DNA of 63,389 nt, taken from NCBI RefSeq assembly GCF_004000845.1, contig NZ_BIMA01000034.1:1-63389 (forward strand). Direction: 5' to 3'. Of this stretch, positions 62,888 through 63,389 are shown one piece after another. Both the position numbers and the translations under genes were made by a program. Position 1 is the stretch's first letter. Each line of letters opens with the position of its first letter. The notes beneath the pieces are model-generated. The model was not told the origin of the DNA. It worked only from the letters and a program-made list of their open reading frames with translations, and did not search any database. The stretch comes from Paenibacillus koleovorans NBRC 103111 (GTDB lineage Bacteria > Bacillota > Bacilli > Paenibacillales > NBRC-103111).

Positions 62888-63389
62888 TCGGAAGACTTCA
62901 TTACTACAGTATTAACGTATGCTTTACCATTCGAATCAACTCTAATTGTTTGTGTTAGCATTGCCCTCATATCAGCTCCTGCATCTGCTGGTGAATATCC
63001 ATACTTCGGTATTCTTAATGCGTCTCCATAACCGAGGAAATCTGCCATTATCTGTTTCCAACGTGGTACTGCTAACGTCCAATAATGTTTACTGGTCGGC
63101 GCAGAAAGCCCGACATGGCTGAATACACCCACAGCAAAATCGACGCAGTTGTTTGATAGAACATTATACTGTTCAGAATATCCCTCTGCAAATGCTACTG
63201 CTTGGAGTGCTTGTTCGTTGGTAATTACGTAGGTTTTTGCAACATTCCAATCTCGCTCAGAATCGTTCTTTACAACACCTGGCACCATTAGTCCGTCTAC
63301 AATTTGTTCGGGATATTGCCCAGGCGTACCTGGATGAAATCCGAAATATTTTACATTCTTCACAGAATTACCATCTGAACCGGTTGTAT
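62884..63389 (-). CDS. C-terminal part of a large protein, candidate polymorphic toxin tip (5' end outside window)
   Basis: 167 residues visible; the frame stays open to the window edge (TTGSDGNSVKNVKYFGFHPG), so the GTG at 63363 is not the true start. A segment VITNEQALQAVAFAEGYSEQYNVLSNNCVDFAVGVFSHVGL resembles the catalytic Cys region of papain-like/NlpC-LRAT-like hydrolases ('NNCVDF'). Followed with ATGA overlap by a small membrane protein. Together this looks like the variable toxin end of an Rhs- or WapA-type secreted protein with its immunity gene. Upstream sequence is needed; the toxin activity is not established. Confidence 0.55.
   Translation of the reverse strand, partial: TTGSDGNSVKNVKYFGFHPGTPGQYPEQIVDGLMVPGVVKNDSERDWNVAKTYVITNEQALQAVAFAEGYSEQYNVLSNNCVDFAVGVFSHVGLSAPTSKHYWTLAVPRWKQIMADFLGYGDALRIPKYGYSPADAGADMRAMLTQTIRVDSNGKAYVNTVVMKSSE

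Overview
The window looks like a chromosomal segment of a moderately GC-rich Gram-positive bacterium of the Paenibacillaceae (Paenibacillus/Cohnella-like). This is an inference from gene content: T-box-controlled pheST next to zapA, carbohydrate ABC importers encoded without their own ATPase, YesM/YesN two-component systems, and many single acetyltransferase, Nudix and DinB genes. There is no rRNA or tRNA gene and no recognisable insertion sequence or CRISPR array.

Layout. 1-4.6 kb: zapA (running off the left edge, long coiled-coil tail), pheT, pheS and a phenylalanine T-box leader with its promoter. 4.6-13.6 kb: a DUF6398 gene, a PD-(D/E)XK nuclease of the Rpn type, a tetR-mmpL pair, and RDD, nucleotidyltransferase, YkvA-like and DUF4838 genes. 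13.7-27.4 kb: an MFS exporter, a ten-module Ig-like surface protein, a LysR regulator, then small housekeeping or accessory genes (AadA-like nucleotidyltransferase, SDR, P-loop kinase, GNATs, Nudix, S66 peptidase, lipoprotein, DinB). This stretch also holds several decayed gene fragments. 27.4-30.2 kb: repeat-rich DNA around a DJ-1/PfpI-GNAT operon that is preceded by a ZTP (pfl) riboswitch with an intrinsic terminator.

30.2-40.7 kb is a seven-gene minus-strand operon: binding protein, two permeases, Gfo/Idh/MocA oxidoreductase, double-domain esterase, NagA-like deacetylase and a membrane-anchored AraC regulator. It probably imports and processes an acetylated or amino-sugar glycan. 40.9-47.7 kb: a divergent PurM paralogue facing a MocR-type regulator, metY with a structured leader, an acyltransferase and a ceramidase-like enzyme. 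47.9-57.7 kb is a second seven-gene sugar operon: GH42 beta-galactosidase, two permeases, binding protein, YesM, YesN and a clan GH-A hydrolase. 58.2-61.6 kb: an aldo/keto reductase-MerR divergent pair and an Rrf2-oxidoreductase-MFS operon whose last two genes are disrupted. 62.5-63.4 kb: the C-terminal end of a large protein overlapping a small membrane-anchored gene, resembling a polymorphic toxin/immunity pair.

The most unusual signal is a dispersed intergenic repeat. Short 19-bp palindromes (AGTCCGA-N5-TCGGACT) flank an 80-bp block with the same termini, each separated by exactly 32 bp, giving a 182-bp unit. Three complete units (28065-28246, 30031-30212, 62103-62284) and several partial ones lie only between genes. 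I do not recognise it as a described family.
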